From the NCBI GenBank assembly GCA_945865295.1, contig CAMBDE010000006.1, positions 1 to 52,132 of the forward strand: a DNA stretch of 52,132 nucleotides, given 5' to 3'. Below, piece after piece: positions 34,805-44,012 of the stretch. This DNA is from Chitinophaga pinensis. Its GTDB lineage: Bacteria > Bacteroidota > Bacteroidia > Chitinophagales > Chitinophagaceae. The translations under genes and the position numbers were made by a program. The notes below the pieces were generated by a model. That model had not been told where the DNA came from and did no database searches. It saw nothing but the letters and a program-made list of their open reading frames with translations. Every line of letters starts with the position of its first letter. Position 1 is the first letter of the stretch.

Positions 34805-37288
34805 ATGCGCATCCTACCATTTTTAGTGTCAGCGACTGTAACAGCTGGACTTGTTTTCACACTCAATATCCAATTAAAACTAGGAAGTACTAAAGCACCA
34901 AGATTGGGTTATTTTTTATCGCCTCAACATGGATTTTGGAAAAATGCAGAAAAAGTCAATACCAATTTTGATGCATCCATCCTTGCCAATGATTTGAAAG
35001 GGGATGTAGATGTGTATATGGATGACAGATTAGTGCCACATATTTATGCAGACAATGATGAAGATGCTTATTATGTGCAAGGTTACTTGCATGCAAAATA
35101 CAGACTATGGCAGATGGACTTTCAAACACGTGTGGCTGCAGGAAGATTGAGCGAAATAGCAGGAGCAGATAAATTATCTATAGATCGTTTTTTCAGAAGA
35201 TTAGGTATGGTATATGGTGCAGAGCAGACAGAAGCCTATATCAATGAAAAAAATCCAGTGATGAAAGCGACAGTGGATGCCTACACTGCAGGTGTGAATG
35301 CTTATTTAAAACAATTAGCGCCAGAAGATGTGCCTTTTGAATATAAGTTGATGAATTTTGAGCCAGAAAGCTGGAGCCCAAAAAAGACTTATTTGTTTTT
35401 AATGTTCATGTCTTATGATTTGACAGGAAGAGCTGCAAGTGCAGATTTGCAATTGACCAATACAAGAGATTATTTAGGCTATGATTTATTTGATCAATTG
35501 TATACCAATCAACAAGATTCTTTGGATCCAATTATTCCAATAGGCACGACTTATGCGAAACCTAGTATTATTCCAGTGAAGCCATTGTCATCTGATTCGG
35601 TTTATTTGAAAAAAATGCAGCAAGTGGATATTGCAAAATTGGTTGAAACACCAGCAGCAACAGATCCCAATAACGGAAGTAATAATTGGGCGGTTGGTGG
35701 AACCATGACAAAATCAGGCAGACCAATTTTAGCAAGTGATCCACATTTGGGTTTGAATCTACCTTCATTATGGTATGAGGTTCAAATCACGACACCTACG
35801 CATAGTACTTATGGCGCAAGTTTTCCTGGAGCCCCAGCAGTGATCATAGGATTCAATGATAGTTTAGCTTGGGGTGTTACCAATGCTGGACGTGATGTAT
35901 TGGATTATTATGAATTGAAATTTAAGGATACCACACAAAATGAATATTGGTTTAATGGTGCTTGGAAATCGGTGACTAAAAGAGTAGAAGTGATTAAAGT
36001 TAAAGACAGTACAGATGTGATTGAAAATATTGCGATGAGTCATTATGGACCAGTGATCTTTGATGCCTATTATCAAAATCCACAATCCAATGGCAGAAGC
36101 CTTGCGGTAAAATGGACTGCACACAATGCTTCAACTGGAGTAGAAACTTTTTACCAATTAAATCGTGCAAAAAATATTGACGATTATTCCAAAGCGATTC
36201 AAACATGGAAATGTCCTGGACAAAATTTTGTGGTCGCAACTAAAACAGGAGACATCGCCATTAAGCAACAAGGCGATTTTGTGGCAAGATGGGATCGCCA
36301 AGGCGACTTTATTATGCCGGGATCTGATAGTGCATATGATTGGCAAGGGATCATTCCTTTCGAAGAAAATCCAATGATCTTGAATCCTGCTCGTGGATTT
36401 GTAAGTAGTGCCAACCAAAAATCTACCGATGCAAGCTATCCTTATTATCTAGGAACAGCTAGTTCCTTTCCTTTGTATAGAGGGATTAGCGTCAATCAAC
36501 AATTAATAGGTAGGACTCAATTGACTGCTCAAGATATGCAAGCACTTCAAACCAGTAATTACAATGTTTTTGCGCAGCATGCAAGACCTGCTTTAATGAA
36601 ATTTGTGGATATGAATGCATTGAGTAAGGATGCACAAAGAATGGTACAGACCATGGGGCAGTGGAATTTATACAATGATCCATCAGAAAAAGGGAGTACC
36701 ATTTTTAAAATAATTTGGGATAGTTTGGAGAACGCAGTGTGGGGAGATGAATTAGCGGGCGCATTGATTCCATTGACTGAGCCTGAGTCATTTGTTTTAT
36801 TAGAACAAATGAATCGTGATTCTAATTTTAGGGTAGCGGATGATATCCGAACAAAAGATAAAATTGAAAGCTTGAAAGATCAAGTACAATTGGGCATTGA
36901 AAAAGCGACTCTAAAATGCCTTGCATTAGAAAAAGAAAATAAATTAAGCTGGGAAGCTTTTAAAGCAACAAGGGTTTTACACCTTACTAAAATACCAGTA
37001 CTGAGTAGATTAAATTTACCCATTGGAGGTGGAGAGCATATCATTAATGCCACTAGAGAAAACAATGGTCCAAGTTGGAGAATGGTGGTGCACTTGACAG
37101 ATGAAATTGAAGCCTATGGATTGTACCCAGGAGGACAGAGTGGGAATCCGGGTAGCCCTTTCTATGATACCTTTATTGATTATTGGGCAGCTGGTAAATA
37201 TTATAGATTACTATTCTTGCCTAAAGAAAAATTAAAGCAACATGAGCGCACAAAATGGCATATTCAATTTAAAAAAGCAGTTGCTTAA
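34805..37288 (+). CDS. Penicillin acylase family Ntn-hydrolase (exported)
   Basis: The 827 residues begin with a hydrophobic export segment (about residues 4-22). DVYMDDRLVPHIYADNDEDA matches the start of the alpha subunit. The catalytic N-terminal serine after autoprocessing is Ser292 in NNGSNNWAVGG, with the family spacer just before it. SDPHLGLNLPSLWYEVQI and ITNAGRDVLDYYEL-like motifs follow, and the C-terminal GQSGNPGSPFYDTFIDYWA is a strong family mark. The enzyme cleaves amides such as beta-lactam side chains, acyl-homoserine lactones or cyclic lipopeptides; the natural substrate is unknown. Length is normal. Confidence 0.88.
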   Translation: MRILPFLVSATVTAGLVFTLNIQLKLGSTKAPRLGYFLSPQHGFWKNAEKVNTNFDASILANDLKGDVDVYMDDRLVPHIYADNDEDAYYVQGYLHAKYRLWQMDFQTRVAAGRLSEIAGADKLSIDRFFRRLGMVYGAEQTEAYINEKNPVMKATVDAYTAGVNAYLKQLAPEDVPFEYKLMNFEPESWSPKKTYLFLMFMSYDLTGRAASADLQLTNTRDYLGYDLFDQLYTNQQDSLDPIIPIGTTYAKPSIIPVKPLSSDSVYLKKMQQVDIAKLVETPAATDPNNGSNNWAVGGTMTKSGRPILASDPHLGLNLPSLWYEVQITTPTHSTYGASFPGAPAVIIGFNDSLAWGVTNAGRDVLDYYELKFKDTTQNEYWFNGAWKSVTKRVEVIKVKDSTDVIENIAMSHYGPVIFDAYYQNPQSNGRSLAVKWTAHNASTGVETFYQLNRAKNIDDYSKAIQTWKCPGQNFVVATKTGDIAIKQQGDFVARWDRQGDFIMPGSDSAYDWQGIIPFEENPMILNPARGFVSSANQKSTDASYPYYLGTASSFPLYRGISVNQQLIGRTQLTAQDMQALQTSNYNVFAQHARPALMKFVDMNALSKDAQRMVQTMGQWNLYNDPSEKGSTIFKIIWDSLENAVWGDELAGALIPLTEPESFVLLEQMNRDSNFRVADDIRTKDKIESLKDQVQLGIEKATLKCLALEKENKLSWEAFKATRVLHLTKIPVLSRLNLPIGGGEHIINATRENNGPSWRMVVHLTDEIEAYGLYPGGQSGNPGSPFYDTFIDYWAAGKYYRLLFLPKEKLKQHERTKWHIQFKKAVA

Positions 37289-37330
37289 TTTATTTATAAT
37301 TAATTAATCGATCAATTTAAACACATTCAA

Positions 37331-37681
37331 ATGAAATTTATTCTTTCAATAGTATTAGTAGGATTAGTGACTTACGCAATCGGTATCTACGGGAACTTAC
37401 CTTGGTGGAGTTTTGTAGTAACCAATTTAATCATTGCCATTGCATTGCCCATTAAACCATTACAATCATTCATTGCTGGCGCGTTGGGTGTGGGTGCGCT
37501 TTGGGCAGGCTTAGCTTTTGGAATCGACTTGGCAAATAACCATATTCTATCCACCAAAGTAGCACAGATTCTTCCATTAGGAGGTTCATACATTGCTTTA
37601 ATTGCAGTGACTGCATTCGTAGGTGCTTTGTTAGGAGGGCTTGCTTCTCTTACTGGATCATTTGTTAGGAAGCCTGAATAA
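37331..37681 (+). CDS. Small integral membrane protein, function unknown
   Basis: 116 residues, about four hydrophobic segments (near residues 3-19, 25-43, 50-72, 88-110) with glycine- and alanine-rich faces. No family was recognised. It lies 42 nt after the acylase gene, possibly in the same transcript, and the trhO promoter overlaps its last codons. Confidence 0.6.
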   Translation: MKFILSIVLVGLVTYAIGIYGNLPWWSFVVTNLIIAIALPIKPLQSFIAGALGVGALWAGLAFGIDLANNHILSTKVAQILPLGGSYIALIAVTAFVGALLGGLASLTGSFVRKPE

Positions 37682-37692
37682 GTTTACCTTTG
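37661..37692 (+). promoter_or_regulatory. trhO promoter (TTTG-N20-TACCTTTG)
   Basis: TTTG at 37661-37664 and TACCTTTG at 37685-37692 are separated by 20 nt, the full Bacteroidota consensus. Predicted start about 37699, leader about 37 nt. It overlaps the 3' end of the small membrane protein gene. Confidence 0.6.
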
Positions 37693-37735
37693 GGGTCAAT
37701 TTGCTTAATCTGTAATTGAGCTTAAATTCATCCAT

Positions 37736-38785
37736 ATGGCACAGCTGCACAACCGTGTTTCAAACAAGGAGTTGAAACAAAAACTATACGAAGAGGCTTT
37801 CGATAGAACCACCATTAGTTTTTACCAGTATTTTACAATTTCAGATCCTGTAGAATTTAGGGACGAAATGTACCAGGCATTGAACAACATGCAGGTCTTT
37901 GGTCGTATCTATATTGCTACCGAAGGAATCAATGCACAAATTAGTGTGCCCACGCATTTATTTGAGGCCTTCAAAACTTATCTTTTTTCTATTAAGGCAT
38001 TGGATGGAATCCGATTAAATAATGCGGTTAATGACAATGGTAAAAGCTTTTGGGTATTAAAAATAAAAGTAAGAGATAAAATAGTGGCCGACGGCATTGA
38101 GGATCCCAATTTTAGCATGGAGAACAAAGGCAAATATGTGAATGCGGAACAAATGAATCAATTGAGTGCATTGCCAGATACAATTATCATTGATATGCGC
38201 AATCATTATGAATATGAAGTTGGGCATTTTGACAATGCCATTGAAATTCCTTCAGATACTTTTAGAGATCAATTACCGATGGCAGCAGAAATGATGCAGC
38301 CACATAAGGATAAAAATATTATCATGTATTGTACTGGAGGGATTCGCTGCGAGAAAGCAAGTGCGTATATGTTACATGAGGGTTTTAAAAATGTATATCA
38401 TTTAGAAGGTGGGGTCATTCATTATGCCAATGAAATAAAAGCTGCAGGATTAGAAAGTAAATTCAAAGGAAAAAATTTCGTTTTTGATGATCGCTTAGGT
38501 GAGCAAATTACCGATGATATTATTGCAAGTTGTCACCAATGTGGTAAGCCTGCAGATACCCATACCAATTGCAAAAACGATGCTTGTCATTTGCTTTTTA
38601 TACAATGTGAAGTTTGCGCAAAAGCATTTGATGGATGTTGTACCACAGCTTGTAAGGAAGTATTTCATTTGCCACTAGAATCACAAGAGGCACTGCGAAA
38701 AGGGGTTAAAAAAGGCATGCAGGTATTTAATAAAGCCAAGGAAAGATTAAGACCAAGACTAGGTATAGATATTGAAGTCAAATAA
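37736..38785 (+). CDS. trhO: tRNA uridine-34 hydroxylase (rhodanese-like, TrhO/YceA family)
   Basis: At 349 residues this belongs to the TrhO family, which uses oxygen to make 5-hydroxyuridine at the wobble position of tRNA. An N-terminal acylphosphatase-like part ([18 protein letters not shown]) is followed by a rhodanese domain with [20 protein letters not shown] and the catalytic loop [10 protein letters not shown] (Cys199, Cys205), and a C-terminal Cys-rich part (CHQCGKP and later [12 protein letters not shown]) that likely binds zinc. The promoter at 37661-37692 matches the Bacteroidota consensus, and a shared hairpin (38801-38824) ends the gene opposite purC. Confidence 0.9.
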   Translation: MAQLHNRVSNKELKQKLYEEAFDRTTISFYQYFTISDPVEFRDEMYQALNNMQVFGRIYIATEGINAQISVPTHLFEAFKTYLFSIKALDGIRLNNAVNDNGKSFWVLKIKVRDKIVADGIEDPNFSMENKGKYVNAEQMNQLSALPDTIIIDMRNHYEYEVGHFDNAIEIPSDTFRDQLPMAAEMMQPHKDKNIIMYCTGGIRCEKASAYMLHEGFKNVYHLEGGVIHYANEIKAAGLESKFKGKNFVFDDRLGEQITDDIIASCHQCGKPADTHTNCKNDACHLLFIQCEVCAKAFDGCCTTACKEVFHLPLESQEALRKGVKKGMQVFNKAKERLRPRLGIDIEVK

Positions 38786-38800
38786 AAGAATGAATGAATG

Positions 38801-38824
38801 AAATCCCAACCAAGGCAGGGATTT
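38801..38824. terminator. Bidirectional terminator between trhO and purC
   Basis: AAATCCC (38801-38807) pairs with GGGATTT (38818-38824) around a 10-nt loop between convergent genes. The following TATTGTTATTATTATTG is T-rich on the plus strand. The stem is only 7 bp, so efficiency is uncertain. Confidence 0.6.
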
Positions 38825-38834
38825 ATTGTTATTA

Positions 38835-39767
38835 TTATTGTATTCCTAAATGATTCAATGCATTTCGAATCAATTGAAAAGTCTCAGCTTCAGATTTTGA
38901 TTCAGGTTTAAAAGCTTCACCAATGATTTGCTCATACAATTCAATATATCTTTTTGAAATGGTTTGAATCCATTCTTCAGACATGGCTGGTACAGTCTGT
39001 CCTTCCTTGCCCATGAAATTATTTTCAATTAACCATTCTCTTACAAATTCCTTACTCAATTGTTTTTGTTTTTCTTGTTTGGCTTGTCTTGCTTCAAATC
39101 CATCTGCGTAAAAATACCTGGAAGAATCAGGGGTATGAATTTCATCCATTAAATAAATCGTATCTCCAATTTTTCCAAACTCGTATTTAGTATCCACTAA
39201 AATCAATCCTCTTTTAGCAGCAATTTCTTTTCCTCTTGCAAATAGGGCGAGGGCATATTTTTCTAAAATGGCCCAATCTTCTGCAGATGCTAAACCCTCT
39301 ACAATGATGGCTTCTTTTGAAATATCTTCGTCATGCCCTTCACTTGCTTTTGTGGATGGAGTGATGATAGGATTTGGGAAATAGTCATTTTCTTGAAGTC
39401 CATCAGGTAATGTTACACCACAAAGTGACCTTCCGCCAGCAGAATAAGTTCGCCAAGCATGTCCGACTAAATTGCCTCTAACCACCATTTCGATCTTAAA
39501 AGGGGTACATTTTTGACCAATGGCCACATTGGGAGCAGGGGTACTCATGAGCCAATTTGGGCAAATATCCTTGGTTGCCTCAAGCATATAGGCGGCAATT
39601 TGGTTTAAAACCTGTCCTTTATAAGGGATTGGTTTAGGTAAAATGACATCAAATGCAGAAATTCGATCACTTGCTATCATTACAAGTAGTTCATTTTCAA
39701 TGTAATAGACGTCTCTTACCTTGCCATGGTAGGTATTCAAAAGGCCGGGGATAGTGTTTGGATTCAT
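38835..39767 (-). CDS. purC: Phosphoribosylaminoimidazole-succinocarboxamide synthase
   Basis: SAICAR synthase, 310 residues, which joins aspartate to CAIR in purine synthesis using ATP. The N-terminal [11 protein letters not shown] and [21 protein letters not shown] are the ATP-binding blocks, [14 protein letters not shown] lies in the CAIR site, and the later LVDTKYEFG and [13 protein letters not shown] match the metal/ATP region. It is the longer, yeast-type form (about 300 residues), as is usual in Bacteroidota. It is transcribed leftward, divergent from the receptor gene at 39866, sharing a 98-nt intergenic region. Confidence 0.95.
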   Translation of the reverse strand: MNPNTIPGLLNTYHGKVRDVYYIENELLVMIASDRISAFDVILPKPIPYKGQVLNQIAAYMLEATKDICPNWLMSTPAPNVAIGQKCTPFKIEMVVRGNLVGHAWRTYSAGGRSLCGVTLPDGLQENDYFPNPIITPSTKASEGHDEDISKEAIIVEGLASAEDWAILEKYALALFARGKEIAAKRGLILVDTKYEFGKIGDTIYLMDEIHTPDSSRYFYADGFEARQAKQEKQKQLSKEFVREWLIENNFMGKEGQTVPAMSEEWIQTISKRYIELYEQIIGEAFKPESKSEAETFQLIRNALNHLGIQ

Positions 39768-39865
39768 ACTACGAAAATAAAAACTTTAACAGTATTTTTA
39801 TAATTTTTTCTGATTTGCTAACAATTTGGTATTTTGAGATACAATTCAAATAAAAACAATTATTT

Positions 39866-42796
39866 ATGACAAGATTATTAACTCGTTTTAGCCTTTTTTG
39901 TGCCGTTGCTTTTACAGCAATTAGTGCAATGGCCCAAAATGCAGGAACAATCACTGGAACTGTAAAAAATGGAGCCAACGGTGAAACCATCGCTGCAGTA
40001 TCTGTTACATTGAAAGGCTCATCTGTTGGAACCTATACAGATGATAAAGGAACTTTCAAATTAAATGTGTCTCAAAAAGCACCTTATACATTGGTTTTTA
40101 GCTCAGTTGGTTTTGAAAACCAAGAACAGGTGGTAAATGCTGGAACATCTAAAGTTGATGTGAGTTTAAAACAAGCTTTTACTTTAGGTAATGAAGTTGT
40201 TGTTGCAGCTTCGAGAGTTGCGGAGCGTATTTTAGAATCTCCGGTGACAATCGAAAGAATTAGCAATGCTACAATTAAGAATGCACCAGTGTCTAACTAC
40301 TATGACTTACTGGGTACTTTAAAAGGGGTGGATGTCAACATTGCCAGTTTAACTTTTAAAAGTATTAGCTCAAGAGGTTTCAATGGTAGTGGTAACAGCC
40401 GTCTAAATCAGTTTGTGGACGGAATGGATAACCAAGCGCCTGGTTTAAACTTTTCAGTGGCTAGTATTATTGGATTAACAGAACTAGATGTTGATAATAT
40501 TGAATTTTTACCAGGTGCCTCTTCTGCTTTGTATGGTCAAGGAGGTATGAATGGTACTGTTTTGATCAATAGTAAAAATCCATTTAAATACCAAGGCTTA
40601 AGTTTCCAAGTTAAGCAAGGTATTAATCATGTTGATAACAAACAACGTGCATTGGCTCCATATAAAGACTGGACAGTTCGTTATGCTAAAAAAATAGGCG
40701 ATCGTTTTGCTTACAAATTCAGCATGCAATACACAGAAGCTGATGACTGGAGAGCAAATAGCGATCAAAACTATTCTAGATCAACTGGTACACAACTCGG
40801 TCAAACGATTCCTGGTAACAGAGCATCTGATCCTAACTATGATGGTGTCAACTTTTATGGTGATGAAACAACAAGTAATTTAGCTGGTGTTGGTACTGCT
40901 GTTAAAAGCGGTGTATTAGCTTCTTTAGTTGGTGCATACGGATCTGCAATTGGAACAGCGACTTTCAATAGTTTATACAATGCAGCTGCTTTATATCCAA
41001 CATTAGCTGCATATCAAACTTTCTTAACTGGTGCTGGTGGTGCTGCCTTAGGTGCAAATGCTGCATTCTTATGGGGGGATAAAAGAGGTTATTTCAATAA
41101 TGTGAATGTAAGTAGAACTGGATATGCCGAAAAAGATGTCGTAGATCCAACTGCATTGAACATAAAATTCCAAGGGTCTATCCACTACAAAATCAATGAC
41201 AATGTAGAAGCATCTTTTTCTGCCTACAACGGTTCTGGAAATACGGTGTATACAGGAAGTGACCGTTATTCAATTAAGGATTTTAGCATGGGACAGTATA
41301 AATTAGAATTAAAGGCTAGAAACTGGTATGTAAGAGCATATACAACTTTAGAGAATTCTGGTGCGTCATTTAACTCAACGATTGCTGCACGTTATTTCAA
41401 TGAAGCATGGAAAAAAAGTGAAACTTGGTATCCTACTTATGCGGCTACTTATTCTACTTTATTAAGTCTTGGTATGAATCAACAAGCTGCACATGCAGGT
41501 GCTAGATCAAATGCGGATGTTGGTAGACCAACTGGGTATCTTGGTGATAATGCCATGTTCAAAGCTTTAGTAAGTACCCCAATTTCTAAAGGTGGTGCGA
41601 TGTTCTTAGAAAAAACTTCTATGCGTGCAGCTGAGGGTCAATACAATTTAACAGACGCTTTTGGTCTTGCTAAACACAATGCTGATTTATTAGTAGGTGG
41701 AAGCACAAGACAATTTATATTGAATTCTAAAGGTACTTTGTTTGCTGATACAGCTGGAAATATTTTGATTAATGAGTCGGGTGCATATGCACAATTGTCT
41801 AAGCGTTTCTTAGATGATTTATTCAAGTTCTCATTCTCTGGTCGTTATGATAAGAATGAAAACTTTAAAGGTCGTTTTACACCTAGAGCTACGATGGTTG
41901 TGAAATTAGAACAAGACCATAATCTACGTGTTTCTTATCAAACAGCTTACCGTTTCCCAACGACTCAAAACCAATGGATCAACTTATTAGTTGGTGGTGG
42001 TACAAGATTAATGGGGGGTTTGCCTCAGTTAAGAAATTTCTACAAATTCAATACCAATCCTGCTTATTCTTTAGCGAGTGTGAATGCATTTGGTGCTTCA
42101 GCTATGGCAGGTGCGCCAAATCCAGGTTTATTGAAAGTACAAGCTTTCCCAGAATTCAAGCCTGAGTCTATGACTTCTTTTGAAGTTGGTTACAAGGGTT
42201 TAGTGGCTAAAAAATTATTGATCGATTTCTATTACTATTTTGGCAAGTACGATAATTTCATCAGTGGGGTAACTGTATTACAATCTAGAAATGCAGCAGC
42301 GCCTAGTCCATTAGATGTATTATATGCAGATAAGCGTATCGCTTATTCTATTTCTACTAACTCTACTCAGGAAGTAAAAACTTCTGGATGGGGGCTTTCA
42401 TTAGACTATATATTACCTGCTAACTTCACAGTATCTAGTAGTATTTATGGAGATAAAATTGGAGGGTTAGAAGAAGGATTTATTGCTTACTTCAACACGC
42501 CAAAAATGAGAGCAAACGTTGGCTTGAATAATAGTGGTTTTGCATTCAAGAATCGTTTAGGATTTAGCGCAATCTATCGTTACCAAGATGGCTTTACTTA
42601 CGAAGGAACATTCGGAGTAGGTCAAGTATCTTCTTTTAACACATTAGACGCTGTATTAACTTTCAAATTACCTGCCATGAAGTCCTTGATTAAAATGGGC
42701 GGTACCAATATTATGAACACTTATTATAACACTGCACATGGTAGTCCAGCAATTGGTGGATTGTACTATGTAAGCTTTGCTTATAACGTGTTTTAA
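39866..42796 (+). CDS. TonB-dependent receptor with carboxypeptidase-regulatory-like N-terminal domain
   Basis: An outer-membrane receptor of 976 residues. A signal peptide (about residues 1-23, ending AISAMAQ) leads to a CarboxypepD_reg-like fold (GTVKNGANGETIAAVSVTLK). A plug domain follows, with LYGQGGMNGTVLINSK near residue 222, then a long beta-barrel ending in a phenylalanine (SFAYNVF). It lacks a SusD partner and the SusC-type N-terminal block, so it is probably not a polysaccharide-utilisation receptor. A mid-barrel insert unusually rich in Ala, Gly and Leu (around residues 345-400) may be a surface loop. The ligand is unknown. Confidence 0.9.
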   Translation: MTRLLTRFSLFCAVAFTAISAMAQNAGTITGTVKNGANGETIAAVSVTLKGSSVGTYTDDKGTFKLNVSQKAPYTLVFSSVGFENQEQVVNAGTSKVDVSLKQAFTLGNEVVVAASRVAERILESPVTIERISNATIKNAPVSNYYDLLGTLKGVDVNIASLTFKSISSRGFNGSGNSRLNQFVDGMDNQAPGLNFSVASIIGLTELDVDNIEFLPGASSALYGQGGMNGTVLINSKNPFKYQGLSFQVKQGINHVDNKQRALAPYKDWTVRYAKKIGDRFAYKFSMQYTEADDWRANSDQNYSRSTGTQLGQTIPGNRASDPNYDGVNFYGDETTSNLAGVGTAVKSGVLASLVGAYGSAIGTATFNSLYNAAALYPTLAAYQTFLTGAGGAALGANAAFLWGDKRGYFNNVNVSRTGYAEKDVVDPTALNIKFQGSIHYKINDNVEASFSAYNGSGNTVYTGSDRYSIKDFSMGQYKLELKARNWYVRAYTTLENSGASFNSTIAARYFNEAWKKSETWYPTYAATYSTLLSLGMNQQAAHAGARSNADVGRPTGYLGDNAMFKALVSTPISKGGAMFLEKTSMRAAEGQYNLTDAFGLAKHNADLLVGGSTRQFILNSKGTLFADTAGNILINESGAYAQLSKRFLDDLFKFSFSGRYDKNENFKGRFTPRATMVVKLEQDHNLRVSYQTAYRFPTTQNQWINLLVGGGTRLMGGLPQLRNFYKFNTNPAYSLASVNAFGASAMAGAPNPGLLKVQAFPEFKPESMTSFEVGYKGLVAKKLLIDFYYYFGKYDNFISGVTVLQSRNAAAPSPLDVLYADKRIAYSISTNSTQEVKTSGWGLSLDYILPANFTVSSSIYGDKIGGLEEGFIAYFNTPKMRANVGLNNSGFAFKNRLGFSAIYRYQDGFTYEGTFGVGQVSSFNTLDAVLTFKLPAMKSLIKMGGTNIMNTYYNTAHGSPAIGGLYYVSFAYNVF

Positions 42797-42820
42797 AGCT
42801 ACTCAGATGGGTTAGTTCCT

Positions 42821-42856
42821 AATCCCTTCCCGATTTTCGGGAGGGGATTTTTTTTA
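42821..42856 (+). terminator. Rho-independent terminator after the TonB receptor
   Basis: Left arm AATCCCTTCCCGA (42821-42833) and right arm TCGGGAGGGGATT (42837-42849) pair with a single wobble and a 3-nt loop, followed by a T-run. A strong intrinsic terminator. Confidence 0.9.
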
Positions 42857-42888
42857 CATCTATTCTTAGTTTTTCCTTGATAAAACGC

Positions 42889-42896
42889 TATTTTTG
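42889..42896 (+). promoter_or_regulatory. Candidate pdhB promoter -7 element (TATTTTTG)
   Basis: Exact TAnnTTTG match; predicted start is about 42904, 19 nt before ATG 42923. No well-spaced -33 TTTG was found. It follows directly after the receptor terminator. Confidence 0.4.
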
Positions 42897-42922
42897 CATT
42901 TCAAAATAAAAATGATTTTTCC

Positions 42923-43909
42923 ATGCGATCAATAGCCTTTAGAGAAGCCTTACGCGAAGCAATGAATGAAGAGATGCGAAGAGATGAGCGCGTATTTTTA
43001 ATGGGTGAGGAAGTAGCAGAATACAATGGTGCTTACAAAGTAAGTCAAGGCATGTTGGCTGAATTTGGACCAAAAAGAGTCATTGATACACCTATTTCTG
43101 AATTAGGTTTTACTGCAGTTGCAGTAGGTGCAGCGCAAAATGGATTAAGACCTATTGTTGAATTTATGACTTGGAACTTTGCAGTTTTGCCATTGGATCA
43201 AATTTTAAATACTGCCAGCAAAATGTTGGCAATGAGTGGTGGTCAAATTGGTTGTCCAATTATTATGAGAGGACCTAATGGAAGTGCTGGTCAATTGGGT
43301 GCGCAACACTCCACCGCTTTTGAAAGTTATTTAGCGAATATTCCTGGTATTAAAGTGGTATCGCCTTCTAATGGATATGACGCAAAGGGTTTATTAAAAC
43401 AAGCAATACGTTACGAGGAAGATCCAATCATGTTCTTAGAAAGTGAAGTGATGTATGGAGATAAATGTGAAGTACCTGAAGAAGAATATTATATCCCATT
43501 AGGAAAAGCAGACCTGAAGCGTCCAGGTAGAGACATTACGATTGTGTCTTACAATAAAATGATGAAAGTGGCTTTATCCACTGCAGATGAATTAGAAAAA
43601 GAAGGTATCAGTGCAGAAGTGATTGATCTAAGAACCATTCGTCCATTAGACTGGATGACAGTACTAGAGAGTGTTAAGAAAACCAACCGTTTGGTGATCA
43701 TTGAAGAGCAATGGCCTTTTGCTTCCGTGTCATCTGAACTAAGTTACCGTATACAAAAAGAAGGATTTGACTATTTAGATGCTCCAATCAGAAGAATCAC
43801 AAGTGCAGATGCACCAATGCATTATGCCCCTAATTTGACTGCATTGGCCATTCCTGACGTAAGCCGTTCAGTGAAATTGGTGAAAGAAGTGTTACAGCAA
43901 TATAAGTAA
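42923..43909 (+). CDS. pdhB: Pyruvate dehydrogenase E1 component, beta subunit
   Basis: At 328 residues this is the E1-beta subunit of a 2-oxo acid dehydrogenase complex. Fold blocks seen are FREALREAMNEEMRRDERVF, MGEEVAEYNGAYKVSQGML (with the thiamine-diphosphate glutamate Glu28 in MGEEV), TPISELGFTAVAVGAA, VEFMTWNFAVLPLDQI, RGPNGSAGQLGAQHS and SYNKMMKVAL. The match is better for pyruvate than for branched-chain E1-beta, but substrate identity is mostly by resemblance. The alpha subunit gene is not adjacent, which is common in this phylum where the subunits are often split. A hairpin (43972-43997) ends the gene. Confidence 0.88.
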   Translation: MRSIAFREALREAMNEEMRRDERVFLMGEEVAEYNGAYKVSQGMLAEFGPKRVIDTPISELGFTAVAVGAAQNGLRPIVEFMTWNFAVLPLDQILNTASKMLAMSGGQIGCPIIMRGPNGSAGQLGAQHSTAFESYLANIPGIKVVSPSNGYDAKGLLKQAIRYEEDPIMFLESEVMYGDKCEVPEEEYYIPLGKADLKRPGRDITIVSYNKMMKVALSTADELEKEGISAEVIDLRTIRPLDWMTVLESVKKTNRLVIIEEQWPFASVSSELSYRIQKEGFDYLDAPIRRITSADAPMHYAPNLTALAIPDVSRSVKLVKEVLQQYK

Positions 43910-43971
43910 TTGCTAAATCCTTGTATTTGACCATTTAAACAGCAACATTACAGCTAATAAATATTTTATTT

Positions 43972-43997
43972 AATATCCCTCACAAAGGGATATTTTT
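43972..43997 (+). terminator. Rho-independent terminator after pdhB
   Basis: AATATCCCT (43972-43980), loop CACAA, AGGGATATT (43986-43994) then TTT. Its right arm overlaps TATTTTTG (43991-43998), the possible lepB -7 element, so terminator and next promoter are interlocked. Confidence 0.75.
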
Positions 43998-43998
43998 G
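43991..43998 (+). promoter_or_regulatory. Candidate lepB promoter -7 element (TATTTTTG)
   Basis: Exact TAnnTTTG match overlapping the terminator arm; initiation near 44005 would leave about 8 nt before ATG 44013. The -33 is not evident. Confidence 0.35.
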
Positions 43999-44012
43999 TA
44001 ATATCTAATTCT

